From Halomonas sp. ALS9 (GTDB lineage: Bacteria > Pseudomonadota > Gammaproteobacteria > Pseudomonadales > Halomonadaceae): a stretch of 64,000 nt of DNA. Shown here piece after piece: positions 1 to 9,442 of the stretch. Position 1 is the first letter of the stretch; each line of letters opens with the position of its first letter. The translations under genes and the position numbers were made by a program. Where the stretch lies: the NCBI RefSeq assembly GCF_001651035.1, contig NZ_LXRG01000054.1, forward strand, positions 372,001 to 436,000. Reading direction: 5' to 3'. The notes under the pieces were generated by a model that saw only the letters and a program-made list of their open reading frames with translations, did no database searches and was not told the DNA's origin.

Positions 1-245
1 AGAAAAACAGGCAGGGATCCACTGCTGGAGTATTTTCCTGGCTCCTGTTCATCATCAATCAGCCACTGAGCAAGCGCCTGTTGTTGCCCGCCTTCGATAG
101 GCACGCCACACAGCACATTAAATCCATAGTGATCAAGCAAATTGCGGAAGGTATCCAAATACGCCAACTCACAATCTCTGATCAGAAAAACGGTAATCCC
201 AGATAGCCACTCTTGTTGTTCGTCATTAGATTGTTTGTTCGTCAT
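1..245 (-). CDS. Hypothetical protein, N-terminal part (cut by window edge)
   Basis: An open frame of 81 codons runs from an ATG at 245 off the left edge without a stop. The start is supported by a strong AGGAGG ribosome site six bases upstream. The visible N-terminus is hydrophilic at first (MTNKQSNDEQQEW) and then reads like a small alpha/beta fold beginning with a hydrophobic strand (ITVFLIRD) and a helix containing DTFRNLLDHYGF. No signal peptide or membrane segment is visible. I do not recognise the family. It follows the WbpM-like gene on the same strand with a gap of about 215 bases, so it is probably part of the polysaccharide locus, but function cannot be assigned from this fragment. 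Confidence 0.7.
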   Translation of the reverse strand, partial: MTNKQSNDEQQEWLSGITVFLIRDCELAYLDTFRNLLDHYGFNVLCGVPIEGGQQQALAQWLIDDEQEPGKYSSSGSLPVF

Positions 246-459
246 GACTTGCCTCCTTGTGCTAAAGAGATCACTTCTTTTTGAATCAGCATTGGTGACA
301 TGCTCGATAATGCTTTTCGCATCACTCAAGCAGGAAAAGATGGTGATCAGGGCGTGGATTGAACAGCTCAGCCCCTATGGCATAAGCACCTATCACATAA
401 GCACCGTAATGCAGGTTATGGCTGGATAGAGATAAATTTCAGGGGGGTTACTCGGCCGC

Positions 460-2460
460 TCAGCCTTCCTTGGATATCGGGCTTAATATAGGGCCTAGCC
501 GGGCGACTGACCTTAAAGCGGAGCTTGTTGTATCAATGGATTGACGTTGCGTATCTAAAGGCATTGCCTGGCGTGCTTTCCATACCAGATCGGCTATTTC
601 GTCCAACGGGGTGTAGTCCAAGGGTGCCGACTGCAGCAGCTGACGGATACGCAGATGATCAGTAGCGATAAACGCCTGCTCCAGTTGCTGTAGAAAGGCT
701 TCTAGCCTCGGCCATTCCCAAAATCGCTCTTTTGACGTCATGATACGATCATGCCGCGTCTTGCTGACGTCATGACCTATCAACAGTTCCTCGTACAGCT
801 TTTCACCAGGCCGCAAGCCGGAATAGATGATTTCGATATCTCCATCGGGATGTGCAGCGTCTTTTACTTCCAGCCCCGAAAGGCGAATCATATTCATGGC
901 CAGATCATGAATACGCACTGGCTCGCCCATATCGAGCACGAAAACCTCCCCACCCTCACCCATGGCCCCGGCCTGGATAACCAACTGCGCAGCTTCGGGA
1001 ATCGTCATGAAATAGCGGGTGATATCTGGGTGTGTCACCTTAATGGGGCCGCCCTGCTCAATCTGCTGACGAAACACAGGGACAACAGAGCCGCTTGAGC
1101 CTAAAACATTGCCAAAACGCACCATGCAGAATCGTGTATTGGACTGGGCATGGGCAAAGGCTTGGCAGATAAGCTCAGTTAAACGCTTGGATGCCCCCAT
1201 GGCATTGGTGGGGCGAACCGCTTTATCGGTGGATACCACAACAAAGGTTTCCACATCCGCCGACATTGCCGCCTTGGCCAGATTCAAGGTGCCTAAGACG
1301 TTATTGCTTACCCCTTGGACGAGATTGAACTCCACCATCGGCACATGCTTATATGCGGCAGCATGGTAGACGGTATGCACCTCGAAGCATTCGAATACGG
1401 CCTTAAGACTGCCCGAATGCTGCACTGAGATAAGCAAAGGTGTTAGCTCGCACCGGGACGCCGTACTTTCAATATATTGCTTCAGCTCTTGCTCAATGGC
1501 GTACAGCGCGAATTCACAGTTGTCTACCAAAAGTAGCCGGGCAGGATTTTGATTAAGTATCTGACGACACAGCTCGCTACCTATCGAGCCTCCCGCCCCT
1601 GTCACCATGACCGCTTTATCACGGATATTGGCCTCCAGTAGTTCGGGGAAAGCAGGCACCGACTCCCTACCTAATAAGTCTTCAAGCGCCACATCGCGTA
1701 GTTCGCTGATTTTGGCCCTTCCAGCGATCACATCGGCGCTTCCAGGAATTGTCTTGAGAGGTACGGAAAGTCCCGAAAGCCAATGCAATATCTCGCGTCG
1801 CCGCCAACGTGGAGCACTAGGAATGGCGAGCAGCACCATAGCGGCCTGATGTTCTTGAATTAGGGCCGCCAGTGCGACCGGCTGATGTACCCGCAGCCCC
1901 TCTACCATGGCTCCTTCCAACCCACGCCAGTCGTCAACGAAGGCCACCGGTTGGTACTCTTCTCCGTTTCGCAGCGCGGCTACCAGCTCGCAACCCGCGG
2001 CCCCTGCCCCATAGATCACCACCGGCTTGCGTTGACGGAGCTGACTATGGCGATACAATTCGCGCAACACAAAACGTAGGCTACCGATACCCAATAACAA
2101 GAACAGCGCATAGATAACAATTATCGATATTCCAATGGGTGAGGCAGCCATGTAACTGGTCGGTGCAACTGACAAAGTCGATGCCAACACAGCAATAACG
2201 ATAGTCGATACAGTGGCATGGCTCATGTAGCGAATGACAACGCGATAAAGCCCTAGCCAGCGGAAAAATAAGAGACTTATGGGAACCAGCAGGCCGATGG
2301 TCATCCACAAACCAACACTGCTTAGCGATTGTAGGCTTTCCAGATGAATCACTGTTGCAAGCTGCAGACTACCCGCGACAATAAAACCATCAATGGCCAC
2401 AAGCACCCTGCGCTTTATGCAACGCGGCGTCATCGATAGCGACTTCATTAAACTGGCCAT
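460..2460 (-). CDS. Membrane-bound nucleotide-sugar 4,6-dehydratase (WbpM/PglF/CapD-like)
   Basis: Likely converts UDP-GlcNAc (or a related UDP-HexNAc) to its 4-keto-6-deoxy form, the first step to rare sugars of exopolysaccharide. About four N-terminal membrane segments are followed by a first Rossmann-like domain (YGAGAAG, about residue 150) and the catalytic SDR domain (TGAGGSIGSE near 287, HAAAYKHVP near 370, STDKA near 410). The usual SDR Tyr is Met in MGASK near 421, as in the large WbpM/FlaA1 class. The usual GDVRD before HAAAYKH is replaced by SVQHS, a departure worth noting. The frame continues to a TTG at 2508, but that has no ribosome site; ATG 2460 fits better (about 666 aa). It lies 48 bases after the Wzy-like gene and belongs to the same operon. 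Confidence 0.88.
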   Translation of the reverse strand: MASLMKSLSMTPRCIKRRVLVAIDGFIVAGSLQLATVIHLESLQSLSSVGLWMTIGLLVPISLLFFRWLGLYRVVIRYMSHATVSTIVIAVLASTLSVAPTSYMAASPIGISIIVIYALFLLLGIGSLRFVLRELYRHSQLRQRKPVVIYGAGAAGCELVAALRNGEEYQPVAFVDDWRGLEGAMVEGLRVHQPVALAALIQEHQAAMVLLAIPSAPRWRRREILHWLSGLSVPLKTIPGSADVIAGRAKISELRDVALEDLLGRESVPAFPELLEANIRDKAVMVTGAGGSIGSELCRQILNQNPARLLLVDNCEFALYAIEQELKQYIESTASRCELTPLLISVQHSGSLKAVFECFEVHTVYHAAAYKHVPMVEFNLVQGVSNNVLGTLNLAKAAMSADVETFVVVSTDKAVRPTNAMGASKRLTELICQAFAHAQSNTRFCMVRFGNVLGSSGSVVPVFRQQIEQGGPIKVTHPDITRYFMTIPEAAQLVIQAGAMGEGGEVFVLDMGEPVRIHDLAMNMIRLSGLEVKDAAHPDGDIEIIYSGLRPGEKLYEELLIGHDVSKTRHDRIMTSKERFWEWPRLEAFLQQLEQAFIATDHLRIRQLLQSAPLDYTPLDEIADLVWKARQAMPLDTQRQSIDTTSSALRSVARLGPILSPISKEG

Positions 2461-2508
2461 AGTTATCTCTATCCATTCTCGCGGGTTATCAGATCGCAGC
2501 GCTAGCAA

Positions 2509-3660
2509 TCACGTCATTTCAGAGGGGGAGTTAAAAACGAAGCGTCGACGGGAAGCGGCTATCGAGCCTTGTCGGTAGAGATGCCAACAGATGACAAGTA
2601 GTATCCAGAATAGCGTCGAGCGTAGGCCGTTATGGGTAGTGGAATAGATCAATGGCCCGGCTACTCCAGCCCAAATATATAAAGGTGCTCGCCGCAATAC
2701 GATGACTATCATCGATAGAAAAAGTGCTAGCCCCGGTAAGCCATAGGCAAACAACATATTAATGTAGGAAGAATGAATTTCGGCTCCGTCGTAAGGAGCA
2801 AAGCGCTCTCGTTTAGCTTCTCCCGCCCCCAATATCGCGTAGGCGGGAAAGTTCGTTAGCCGGTCAAACTTGCGCTCCTCATAAACACTATCCACTTTGC
2901 TTGGCGCCCGATCCATTCGCGCCTCGAGGTTGCGCAATACTTGCCCCTCCGAACTAATGTTGGCTATTACAATGCCTCCCAATAACAGTGGCACCACCAA
3001 CAACAGACGAGCAAAGTATTTTACTTGCTTCGCATTTGCCATTGCCCAACCGACCAATACCATGACGCCTCCCCCCATAGCGGCTAATGAAGACGCAGAT
3101 AAAATCCCTAGTACGCCGCTAGCCAGCCCGGCTAATGCCAAAGGCCTCATTTTCGGGTGAAAATCATCAAGCATTAACAACACCACCACGCCGCATAGCG
3201 AAAAATAGGCCAGCTGGTTGGGGTTATTAAAACTTCCAGTGGTGCGGTTAATCCCCAAGGCCAGTTGCACTAACACAAAGCCACCGGCGACCAATAGCGC
3301 AATAGACACGCTATTGCGAATCAGACTAGTGGCACGTTCACCATAAACACTCAGAAAACGCAGCAATCCCATACCAATTAAAAAATTGAACAAAAAGAAC
3401 AGGGCAGGCATAAAAAAGTCTGTCGTTTCCATCACTAACGTCCAACAAAGACATACCATAACCACCCATAGCACCATTAACCCCCAACACATTGCGAAGG
3501 AAGAAACTTTCAGGTGTTTATCTCCTAGTGACATCAAAAGCATCACGCCAGCAAAAACGATCAACACAAAATCAGCCAGCTGTGGCCCACCGCTGGGAAA
3601 CAAATAAAGGCTGCTTAACGCAAGGCCCACAAACAGCAACAACGCACCGATCAGGTTCAT
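2509..3660 (-). CDS. O-antigen ligase/Wzy polymerase-like membrane protein (second copy)
   Basis: A 383-aa, very hydrophobic protein with roughly ten to twelve membrane helices. The NNPNQLAYFS motif around residue 145 is typical of the Wzy_C/O-antigen ligase family, and a large periplasmic loop rich in charged residues (near 235-285) follows, as expected for these enzymes. It probably polymerises undecaprenyl-linked repeat units at the outer face of the inner membrane. It is co-directional with the ABC exporter 24 bases upstream and the dehydratase downstream. A second member of the family lies at 11871-13265, so one may be the polymerase and the other a ligase or a polymerase of different specificity. 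Sequence alone cannot decide which. Confidence 0.82.
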   Translation of the reverse strand: MNLIGALLLFVGLALSSLYLFPSGGPQLADFVLIVFAGVMLLMSLGDKHLKVSSFAMCWGLMVLWVVMVCLCWTLVMETTDFFMPALFFLFNFLIGMGLLRFLSVYGERATSLIRNSVSIALLVAGGFVLVQLALGINRTTGSFNNPNQLAYFSLCGVVVLLMLDDFHPKMRPLALAGLASGVLGILSASSLAAMGGGVMVLVGWAMANAKQVKYFARLLLVVPLLLGGIVIANISSEGQVLRNLEARMDRAPSKVDSVYEERKFDRLTNFPAYAILGAGEAKRERFAPYDGAEIHSSYINMLFAYGLPGLALFLSMIVIVLRRAPLYIWAGVAGPLIYSTTHNGLRSTLFWILLVICWHLYRQGSIAASRRRFVFNSPSEMT

Positions 3661-3684
3661 GGCGATACCTTTTTTCTTCTGTGG

Positions 3685-5499
3685 CTAGAGGTTAGCCATC
3701 ATTTGAAAGGTATGATTGCGGCTGGCTAAATCATCATAAGTACCAGCATCACTCACTCGTCCGTCTTCAAGCATATAAATGATGTCGCACTCTTTAACCG
3801 TTGCCAGGCGGTGGGCAATAAGCACCACTGTCATCTGGCCTGCAAAGCGCTGGATATCCTCCATTACACGCCGCTCGGTAATCCCATCCAGAGCGCTGGT
3901 GGCTTCATCAAAGACCAATACTCTGGCTTGTTGATAAAGGGCACGTGCGATACCCAGACGTTGGCGCTGTCCCCCTGATATCTGAACTCCTCGCTCCCCG
4001 ATCCGGGTTTCAAGGCCTTCGGGAAATCGCTCAAGCAGCTCATCGAGTTGCGCCATATGCAAAGCTTCCTTAACCCTCTCAACATCAATATTTTCGCGTT
4101 CAATGGCAAAGGCAACGTTTTCAAGAATGGTGGCATCGGAAAGGAATATCTGTTGCGGCACGAACCCCACCCCCGCATGCCAATTCCGCATGTTTTCCTG
4201 CGTTAGCGCCACACCATCAATAAGTATTTGGCCTGCCTGGGGCTCAATCAGACCCAGCAACAAGTCCACAGCGGTGCTCTTTCCACTGCCTGAAGCGCCG
4301 ACTAAACCGACCATTTTGTTGGCCGGAATGGTCAATGTCAGCCCATCCAAAGCCAATGCCCGTGTTCCTGGGTAGTCGAAGGCAACCTCCTGTATTGTTA
4401 TCTCTCGCTGGGGCACCCATGGTGTTGGCTGAGCATTAGGCTGAGATTCACTGACGGTCTTTAACTCTTTAGTTTCACCACGGCTAGCCATTAAGTCTGC
4501 TCGGATCGCATCATAAGCTGCTAGATTGCCGCGTATTTTCGTAATCGAGGTATAGATTTTCTGGAAGCCCGGTAACATCTTGAAGCCGGCCAGGGCGTAG
4601 ATTGAAAGTGCCGGCAGAATGGCACCCAAGTTGCCTTCGTAAAGGTTAAGCAGATAAAGAACCAGCAGGATTACCGAGCCGAAGGCCACCAGCTCTATAG
4701 CGTACCGAGGGGCCTCACTGAGTCCTTGCGTGACGCCTTGGCCCCGCGCTATACGATTGCTGGCCTTCTCAAAACGCGAGGTAAAACTCGCTTGACGATG
4801 CAATAAAAGGAGATCCTTAATTCCCCCGAATCCCTCGGTCATCAGTTTGAAGCGTTTCGATTGAGCCTCAGATATACGCTTGCCATTAATGCTAAGAAAG
4901 CGACGCACCGTCTGATAAAGCAACAAATAAGTGGCGAGGAATATCACCAACCCGGATATCGCGACAACGGGGTTGTAAATAAAGATAGCCAGGCTCATCA
5001 AGGTCACCATGACCGTTTTAGCGTTGAGTTCCATCGCGGGATTGATCACTTTAGTGGTCACGCGCTGGACTTCAACCGAGACCTTGCTGATCAGGTTGCT
5101 GGTGTTTTGGTTGGAATGAAATAACCAAGGCTGATGCAGGTAATAGCGATATAGGCGACTAGAGAGTTCAGCCCCCACTTGCTCACTATAGAGCGACAGC
5201 CGCCAAGTGGTATACATGGAAATAAGTGCCGCCATTAGCAGAACCCCAAGCACCAAACCGCCCAGTAGACTTAAAAAGGACTTGTGGCTTTGCGCCCCGC
5301 TATAGGTATACGCCCAGGCTAACCAGCCATCACCCTGGAGCTTACTCATGTCACCAACCACCGCCATGAAAGGCCCTATGGCGATTACACTGGCGATTTG
5401 CGCTAGCGCCATAATGATGATTAATACCTGGAGCCCTAGTAATCGACGTCGCTGTTGTTGCGTTAACAATGAATAAAATTCGCGCAATTGATTAAGCAT
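3685..5499 (-). CDS. ABC exporter, fused permease-ATPase (PglK/MsbA-like flippase)
   Basis: A 604-aa half-transporter: an N-terminal six-helix exporter domain (about residues 20-310), then a nucleotide-binding domain with Walker A GASGSGKST, Q-loop VPQQ, signature SGGQRQRLGIARAL, Walker B VLVFDEATSALD and H-loop IAHRLATV, all intact. The helix-rich stretch before the ATPase (ALAGFKMLPGFQKIY) resembles PglK, which flips lipid-linked oligosaccharide. Six bases separate it from wzc. No Wzx flippase is visible in this locus, so I infer that this protein translocates the lipid-linked repeat unit. An alternative is export of another polysaccharide precursor or lipid. Confidence 0.85.
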   Translation of the reverse strand: MLNQLREFYSLLTQQQRRRLLGLQVLIIIMALAQIASVIAIGPFMAVVGDMSKLQGDGWLAWAYTYSGAQSHKSFLSLLGGLVLGVLLMAALISMYTTWRLSLYSEQVGAELSSRLYRYYLHQPWLFHSNQNTSNLISKVSVEVQRVTTKVINPAMELNAKTVMVTLMSLAIFIYNPVVAISGLVIFLATYLLLYQTVRRFLSINGKRISEAQSKRFKLMTEGFGGIKDLLLLHRQASFTSRFEKASNRIARGQGVTQGLSEAPRYAIELVAFGSVILLVLYLLNLYEGNLGAILPALSIYALAGFKMLPGFQKIYTSITKIRGNLAAYDAIRADLMASRGETKELKTVSESQPNAQPTPWVPQREITIQEVAFDYPGTRALALDGLTLTIPANKMVGLVGASGSGKSTAVDLLLGLIEPQAGQILIDGVALTQENMRNWHAGVGFVPQQIFLSDATILENVAFAIERENIDVERVKEALHMAQLDELLERFPEGLETRIGERGVQISGGQRQRLGIARALYQQARVLVFDEATSALDGITERRVMEDIQRFAGQMTVVLIAHRLATVKECDIIYMLEDGRVSDAGTYDDLASRNHTFQMMANL

Positions 5500-5505
5500 A
5501 TTGGT

Positions 5506-7761
5506 TCACCGGTAAGCGTAAAGGTAGCTGCCGTAGTATCCATGGCGGCTGCTGGTCGGTTTCTTCACGCCATTTAGAATCCCTCCTTTGAGCCTCACAC
5601 CAGCACTCTCAAGACGACGCTTAGCGGCTTTGATTTCGCCAGGAGGGTTAGTGTCAAAACGCACCACCATTAAACTGGTGCCGACTAACTTGCCTATTAC
5701 CGAGGCATCAGTTACCGCCAGAATCGGTGGCGTATCCACGATGACCAGATCATAGTGTTTGCTCACTGTGTCTAAAAAGTCGTGAAAACTCTGCTGCATC
5801 AAAAGCTCGGATGGATTAGGCGGGATACTTCCTCTTGCCACATAATCAAGCCCATCTAGATCACTATGGCGAATGGCTTCTTCCATGCTGATACGTCGTG
5901 CCAATAACTCTGAGAGCCCCTTTATGCCCTTGCCATGAAAAGCATGGTGCAAATGTCCACGGCGCATGTCGGCATCGATTAACAACACTTTTTGTCCGGC
6001 CTGGGCACATACCGCCGCTAAGTTAGCGGCTATAAAGCTCTTACCTACTCCTGGGCTAGCACCAGTAATCATTAACCGATTATTATCGGATTCAAGCATG
6101 GCAAAATAGAGACTGGTACGCAGCCCACGTAATGCTTCCACTGCGATTTCGGCGGGTTTCTTGATAGCCAACAAGCCGCGAAAAACGTCTTGGGCTTTTT
6201 TGGAACGGCGCGGTCGAATCCGCTCGGTAAGCCCCGCCTGCTCACCTGAATTCGGCAACGTGGCATAGACAGGCAGACCCAGTTCTTCAAGCTGTTCGGG
6301 AGTCTTAATCGCTCGACTGAGCAACATACGGACAATCAGTAATAGTACTGCCAACAATGCGCCAATCAAGCCACTAACAGCGGTTATTAGCGCAATACGC
6401 GGTGCGATGGTGCCAGGACTGAGCATGGCCGCATCCAGGATACGTACGTTGCCCACCGTGCCGGCCTTCACCAAACGCATTTCTTGAAGCTGGTTGAGCA
6501 ACTGCACATACACTTGCTGATTGACCTGAGTATCCCGGGTAAGGCGCAGCACTTCCTGCTGGGTCTCAGGTAATTCACCCACCAGGGCATTGAGTCGGTC
6601 ACGTTCGGCTTCTAGCTGACCACGTTGTCTCAATAGCGTTTGGTAGTTGGGATGCGTGGGACGATACCTTTCAGCCAGATCCGCTTCTCGCATTGCTAGT
6701 TGACCAAGCTGGTTTTCCACATCAACTACCCGGGTAAGCAGATTCTGTGTCTCGAACGTCAGATCCACAGAGTCGCGTTGTGCTCGGTAGTCATTCAACA
6801 TCCCTTCGGCATCTGACAATTGATTGCTAACCTGGGGGATTTGCTCATCAAGAAAAGCGATCTGGTTTTCTGCTTCTTCCGAATGACGCTGAACATTCTG
6901 GGTCAAAAAGACGCTGGTCAATGTATCTAACGTTGGTTGTATCTGCTCTTGATCCGAACCGTTCAACGTCAGTTCATAAACACCCGACTCTAATCCACGC
7001 GGGATGATTTCAAAGCGTTTTTTGAGCTCCCCTATGGCATTAAGCTCAGACGTGCGCACTAGCGTGAATTCAGCTCCGGGGTGCGCTTCTGCCTGACTGA
7101 CAAAAAGGCGATACCCCAATTCATCATTCTGTACCGTTTCCCCGACGTTACCAGTCAGCAGTGTTTGTTCTTCCAGAAGCAACTCGAACGCCCCCCCTTC
7201 GAGAAGCCGCAACACATGCTCACTCCCAACATTTTCATCCGGAACATCAAAACGGGCGACTCGAAGCGACTCCCCGGCCCATACATAAGGATTATTCCAA
7301 GCATCTTCCGAAGAGTCTGCCAACCACTCAATAATGAATGTCGGCGTAAGGCTCTCGAACCACGCTTGGTTCACCCCATGATGAACCAGAAAGTCTCCTA
7401 CCAACGGCAACCGGCGCGGCTCAACCTGGATAGCAAGGTCAAGACGCTGTGCGGTTTCCCCCAGCACCATACGTGACTGCAGAATTTCGAGCTCAGCAGA
7501 GGTGGGATTACCTTGTTGGGGCTCTCCCAATGACTCCATAAACGCCAAGTTCGACCCTCTCGTCTCTATCTGAACCAAGGCATCAGCCTGATATATTCTC
7601 GGCTGAGAACTGGCATTAAAGTAGCCAGCCAGCAGAAAAAATCCCGTCACAGACACAATAAACCAGCGATGATCGGAAAGCGTATCTACCAACTTACGCA
7701 GATTGAGGTCATCGCTCTCTTGGGGTGCTGGCGACGAAGGTGGTGAAGGGAAATTAGTCAT
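5506..7761 (-). CDS. wzc: Polysaccharide co-polymerase with bacterial tyrosine kinase domain
   Basis: A 751-aa Wzc-type inner-membrane protein that controls chain length and couples assembly to the Wza exporter. A Wzz domain sits at the N-terminus with a membrane helix near 33-50, a long periplasmic coiled region (about 285-420), a GNVRILDAA motif near 437 and a second membrane helix near 457-480. The cytosolic BY-kinase has Walker A GASPGVGKS (567-575), Walker A' DADMR (596-600) and Walker B VDTPP (675-679). The C-terminus carries a tyrosine cluster (Y742, Y743, Y746, Y748, Y750), the expected autophosphorylation tail and substrate of the Wzb phosphatase at 10797-11234. It lies 43 bases after wza in the operon. 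Confidence 0.92.
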   Translation of the reverse strand: MTNFPSPPSSPAPQESDDLNLRKLVDTLSDHRWFIVSVTGFFLLAGYFNASSQPRIYQADALVQIETRGSNLAFMESLGEPQQGNPTSAELEILQSRMVLGETAQRLDLAIQVEPRRLPLVGDFLVHHGVNQAWFESLTPTFIIEWLADSSEDAWNNPYVWAGESLRVARFDVPDENVGSEHVLRLLEGGAFELLLEEQTLLTGNVGETVQNDELGYRLFVSQAEAHPGAEFTLVRTSELNAIGELKKRFEIIPRGLESGVYELTLNGSDQEQIQPTLDTLTSVFLTQNVQRHSEEAENQIAFLDEQIPQVSNQLSDAEGMLNDYRAQRDSVDLTFETQNLLTRVVDVENQLGQLAMREADLAERYRPTHPNYQTLLRQRGQLEAERDRLNALVGELPETQQEVLRLTRDTQVNQQVYVQLLNQLQEMRLVKAGTVGNVRILDAAMLSPGTIAPRIALITAVSGLIGALLAVLLLIVRMLLSRAIKTPEQLEELGLPVYATLPNSGEQAGLTERIRPRRSKKAQDVFRGLLAIKKPAEIAVEALRGLRTSLYFAMLESDNNRLMITGASPGVGKSFIAANLAAVCAQAGQKVLLIDADMRRGHLHHAFHGKGIKGLSELLARRISMEEAIRHSDLDGLDYVARGSIPPNPSELLMQQSFHDFLDTVSKHYDLVIVDTPPILAVTDASVIGKLVGTSLMVVRFDTNPPGEIKAAKRRLESAGVRLKGGILNGVKKPTSSRHGYYGSYLYAYR

Positions 7762-7804
7762 GGTGATGCCTCATCACTCTGAAGATATAGTGCAAAATTG
7801 ATAC

Positions 7805-8959
7805 TTACAGCTCGCCAGCATCAATAGCAGACGTCGCAACATCACCCGGCAAACTGACTGATGGCAGTAGTAGTGAGATCACAGAGTTCCAGCGAGCCAG
7901 CGGCGCTGACGTCACGTAAACCACGTCCTGCGGTTGAAGAGGAAAACGTGTTCCCAGCAACAAGCGCGTGGCATCCTGAATATCCAACTGATAGACGGTA
8001 GCGATCTTCTCGCTTCCAGGGGGATTTCCTCGCACTACGAAAATGCCCGACGGCTCAGCACGGTTTTCATTGACACCACCGGCTCTTCCCAATGCATCCG
8101 TCAACGTAATGCGTTCATTACCCAGGGCAATGGCACCGGGACGGCTGACTTGCCCTAGAACGATAACGTTTTGATTTTCCATAGTGGGAATGTGCAGTAG
8201 GTCGCCATTGCGAAGTAATCGATTCTGCGTCATGTCCCCTTGACGCATCATGGCGTAAAGCGATATCACCTCTTCGCCACCATTGCGGCTTAGTTTGACA
8301 TTGCGCCAATCCGCATTATCACGCGCGCCACCTACTGCACTAATAGCATCAAGTACCGTCATCGGCACGATGGTTAATGGCAGAGTCCCGGGGGTTTCCA
8401 CGGCGCCGCTGATATATACTTTCTGAGAGTTAAACGCCGCAATACCTACCTCTACTTGGGGCTCATTGATCACTTCGGACAGTCGCCGTGCGATTAACTC
8501 GCGCACCTCGTCAAGCGTCATACCCTCGACCCTCACACGCCCCACGTAGGGGTAGAACATCGTGCCATTGGGTCGTATCCGATTACCGGTTTCCGCAGCG
8601 GAGCGCTCTGCACCTGCCGGAATAGTCAATTCGGGATGGTCGTAGACAATCACGCTTAAAATATCCCCAGGCCCTACCCGATATTCATAACTTTGTACTT
8701 CTTGATTCAATGCCTGAGATGTTGCTTGCGTGGTAGGTGCTTGCGGAACATACAATGTATCTACAAACTCAGGCGTAATGGGTTGTACGTCCACTCGACC
8801 GTCCAGCGATTGTTCGAGCTTGCTATCGTCAATATGTCCACCAGGGGCCATGGCGCAGCCACTTAAGGCCACTAGAAGCAGGATAAACGTCAGATAGTGA
8901 ACCCACCGCACTGGTTTTTTTCTGGTTTTTATACCTGCTATTGCTTTGAAATTAGTCAT
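7805..8959 (-). CDS. wza: Outer-membrane polysaccharide export lipoprotein Wza
   Basis: A 384-aa export channel subunit. The N-terminus is basic and hydrophobic and ends in a lipobox (VALSGC, Cys35). A Poly_export domain begins near residue 90 (YRVGPGDILSVIVYDHPEL) and has RPNGTMFYPYVGRVRVEGMT. Two or more SLBB repeats follow (KVYISGAV, NVIVLGQV), and a C-terminal amphipathic segment fits the outer-membrane helix. The ATG at 8959 has an AGGGA site eight bases upstream. It is the first gene after the ops/JUMPstart element at 8988-9025, and so probably the first gene of an RfaH-dependent transcript that includes wzc, the ABC exporter, the Wzy-like gene and the dehydratase. Confidence 0.92.
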   Translation of the reverse strand: MTNFKAIAGIKTRKKPVRWVHYLTFILLLVALSGCAMAPGGHIDDSKLEQSLDGRVDVQPITPEFVDTLYVPQAPTTQATSQALNQEVQSYEYRVGPGDILSVIVYDHPELTIPAGAERSAAETGNRIRPNGTMFYPYVGRVRVEGMTLDEVRELIARRLSEVINEPQVEVGIAAFNSQKVYISGAVETPGTLPLTIVPMTVLDAISAVGGARDNADWRNVKLSRNGGEEVISLYAMMRQGDMTQNRLLRNGDLLHIPTMENQNVIVLGQVSRPGAIALGNERITLTDALGRAGGVNENRAEPSGIFVVRGNPPGSEKIATVYQLDIQDATRLLLGTRFPLQPQDVVYVTSAPLARWNSVISLLLPSVSLPGDVATSAIDAGEL

Positions 8960-8987
8960 TTTTTGTTCCCTTTGTTTTGTGTCTTAC

Positions 8988-9025
8988 CACGCTACCGCCC
9001 GGGGATTGTTAACGGCATTTCCCTG
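8988..9025 (-). promoter_or_regulatory. ops/JUMPstart element (RfaH recruitment site)
   Basis: Read on the minus strand, positions 8999-8988 give GGCGGTAGCGTG, an exact match to the ops core that pauses RNA polymerase and loads RfaH. The upstream half of the 39-base JUMPstart consensus is also recognisable (CAG at the 5' end, GTTAA in the middle, then CCCCGGGCGG). It lies 28 bases before the wza start codon and points into the operon. Known biology: RfaH binding suppresses Rho-dependent termination in long capsule/LPS operons. Control by RfaH here is inferred; rfaH itself is not in the window. Confidence 0.88.
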
Positions 9026-9394
9026 AGCCTTATTTGGAAACTCGTCTTAGTGGCTCTGACTTCGAACCGCCATAAGACATGAATGCCAGTACGGCAGACA
9101 TATATAAGGTTACATAAAAAAACAAAACAGATACGTTGATTTACTTCATTGCAGAGGGTGAGATAGCTAACGCTATTTAGAGGTGCAGAAATGAGATTGG
9201 CGTTATGGAAAGGAGGAAACAACATCATGCCTAGCGGGTAAGTAACATTAATTTCTTAATACCAATAAAAATTTTATTTTTAAAAAATAAGAAGTTGTAA
9301 AAAATAACATAAGAAGCAATCGCAAGTTACAATCGCAGAACAATTGTAATATTCCCAGATTTACGGGATGACTTAGTGACAGTGGACACACAGG

Positions 9395-9420
9395 AAAAAG
9401 GCTGCCCTCAAGGGACGGCC
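9395..9420 (-). terminator. Intrinsic terminator after the PRTase-HAD gene
   Basis: On the minus strand an imperfect GC-rich hairpin (arm GGCCGTCCCT, short loop, arm AGGGCAGCC) is followed by five T residues (9399-9395), starting about 23 bases after the stop codon at 9443. It would insulate that gene from the wza operon. Confidence 0.65.
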
Positions 9421-9442
9421 ACCAGTCGGTCTTTGAATTAGT

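Larger units (their letters stand above)
8960..9442. other. Regulatory spacer upstream of wza
   Basis: This 483-base spacer carries the ops/JUMPstart element next to wza, an AT-rich centre (about 9090-9330) suited to promoters, and the terminator of the phosphoribosyltransferase-HAD gene at its right end. A T-rich block followed by TTATATAT near 9102-9125 (read on the minus strand) is a possible promoter core. Two copies of CAATCGCA begin 13 bases apart at 9317 and 9330. I see no convincing gene here. Confidence 0.6.
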
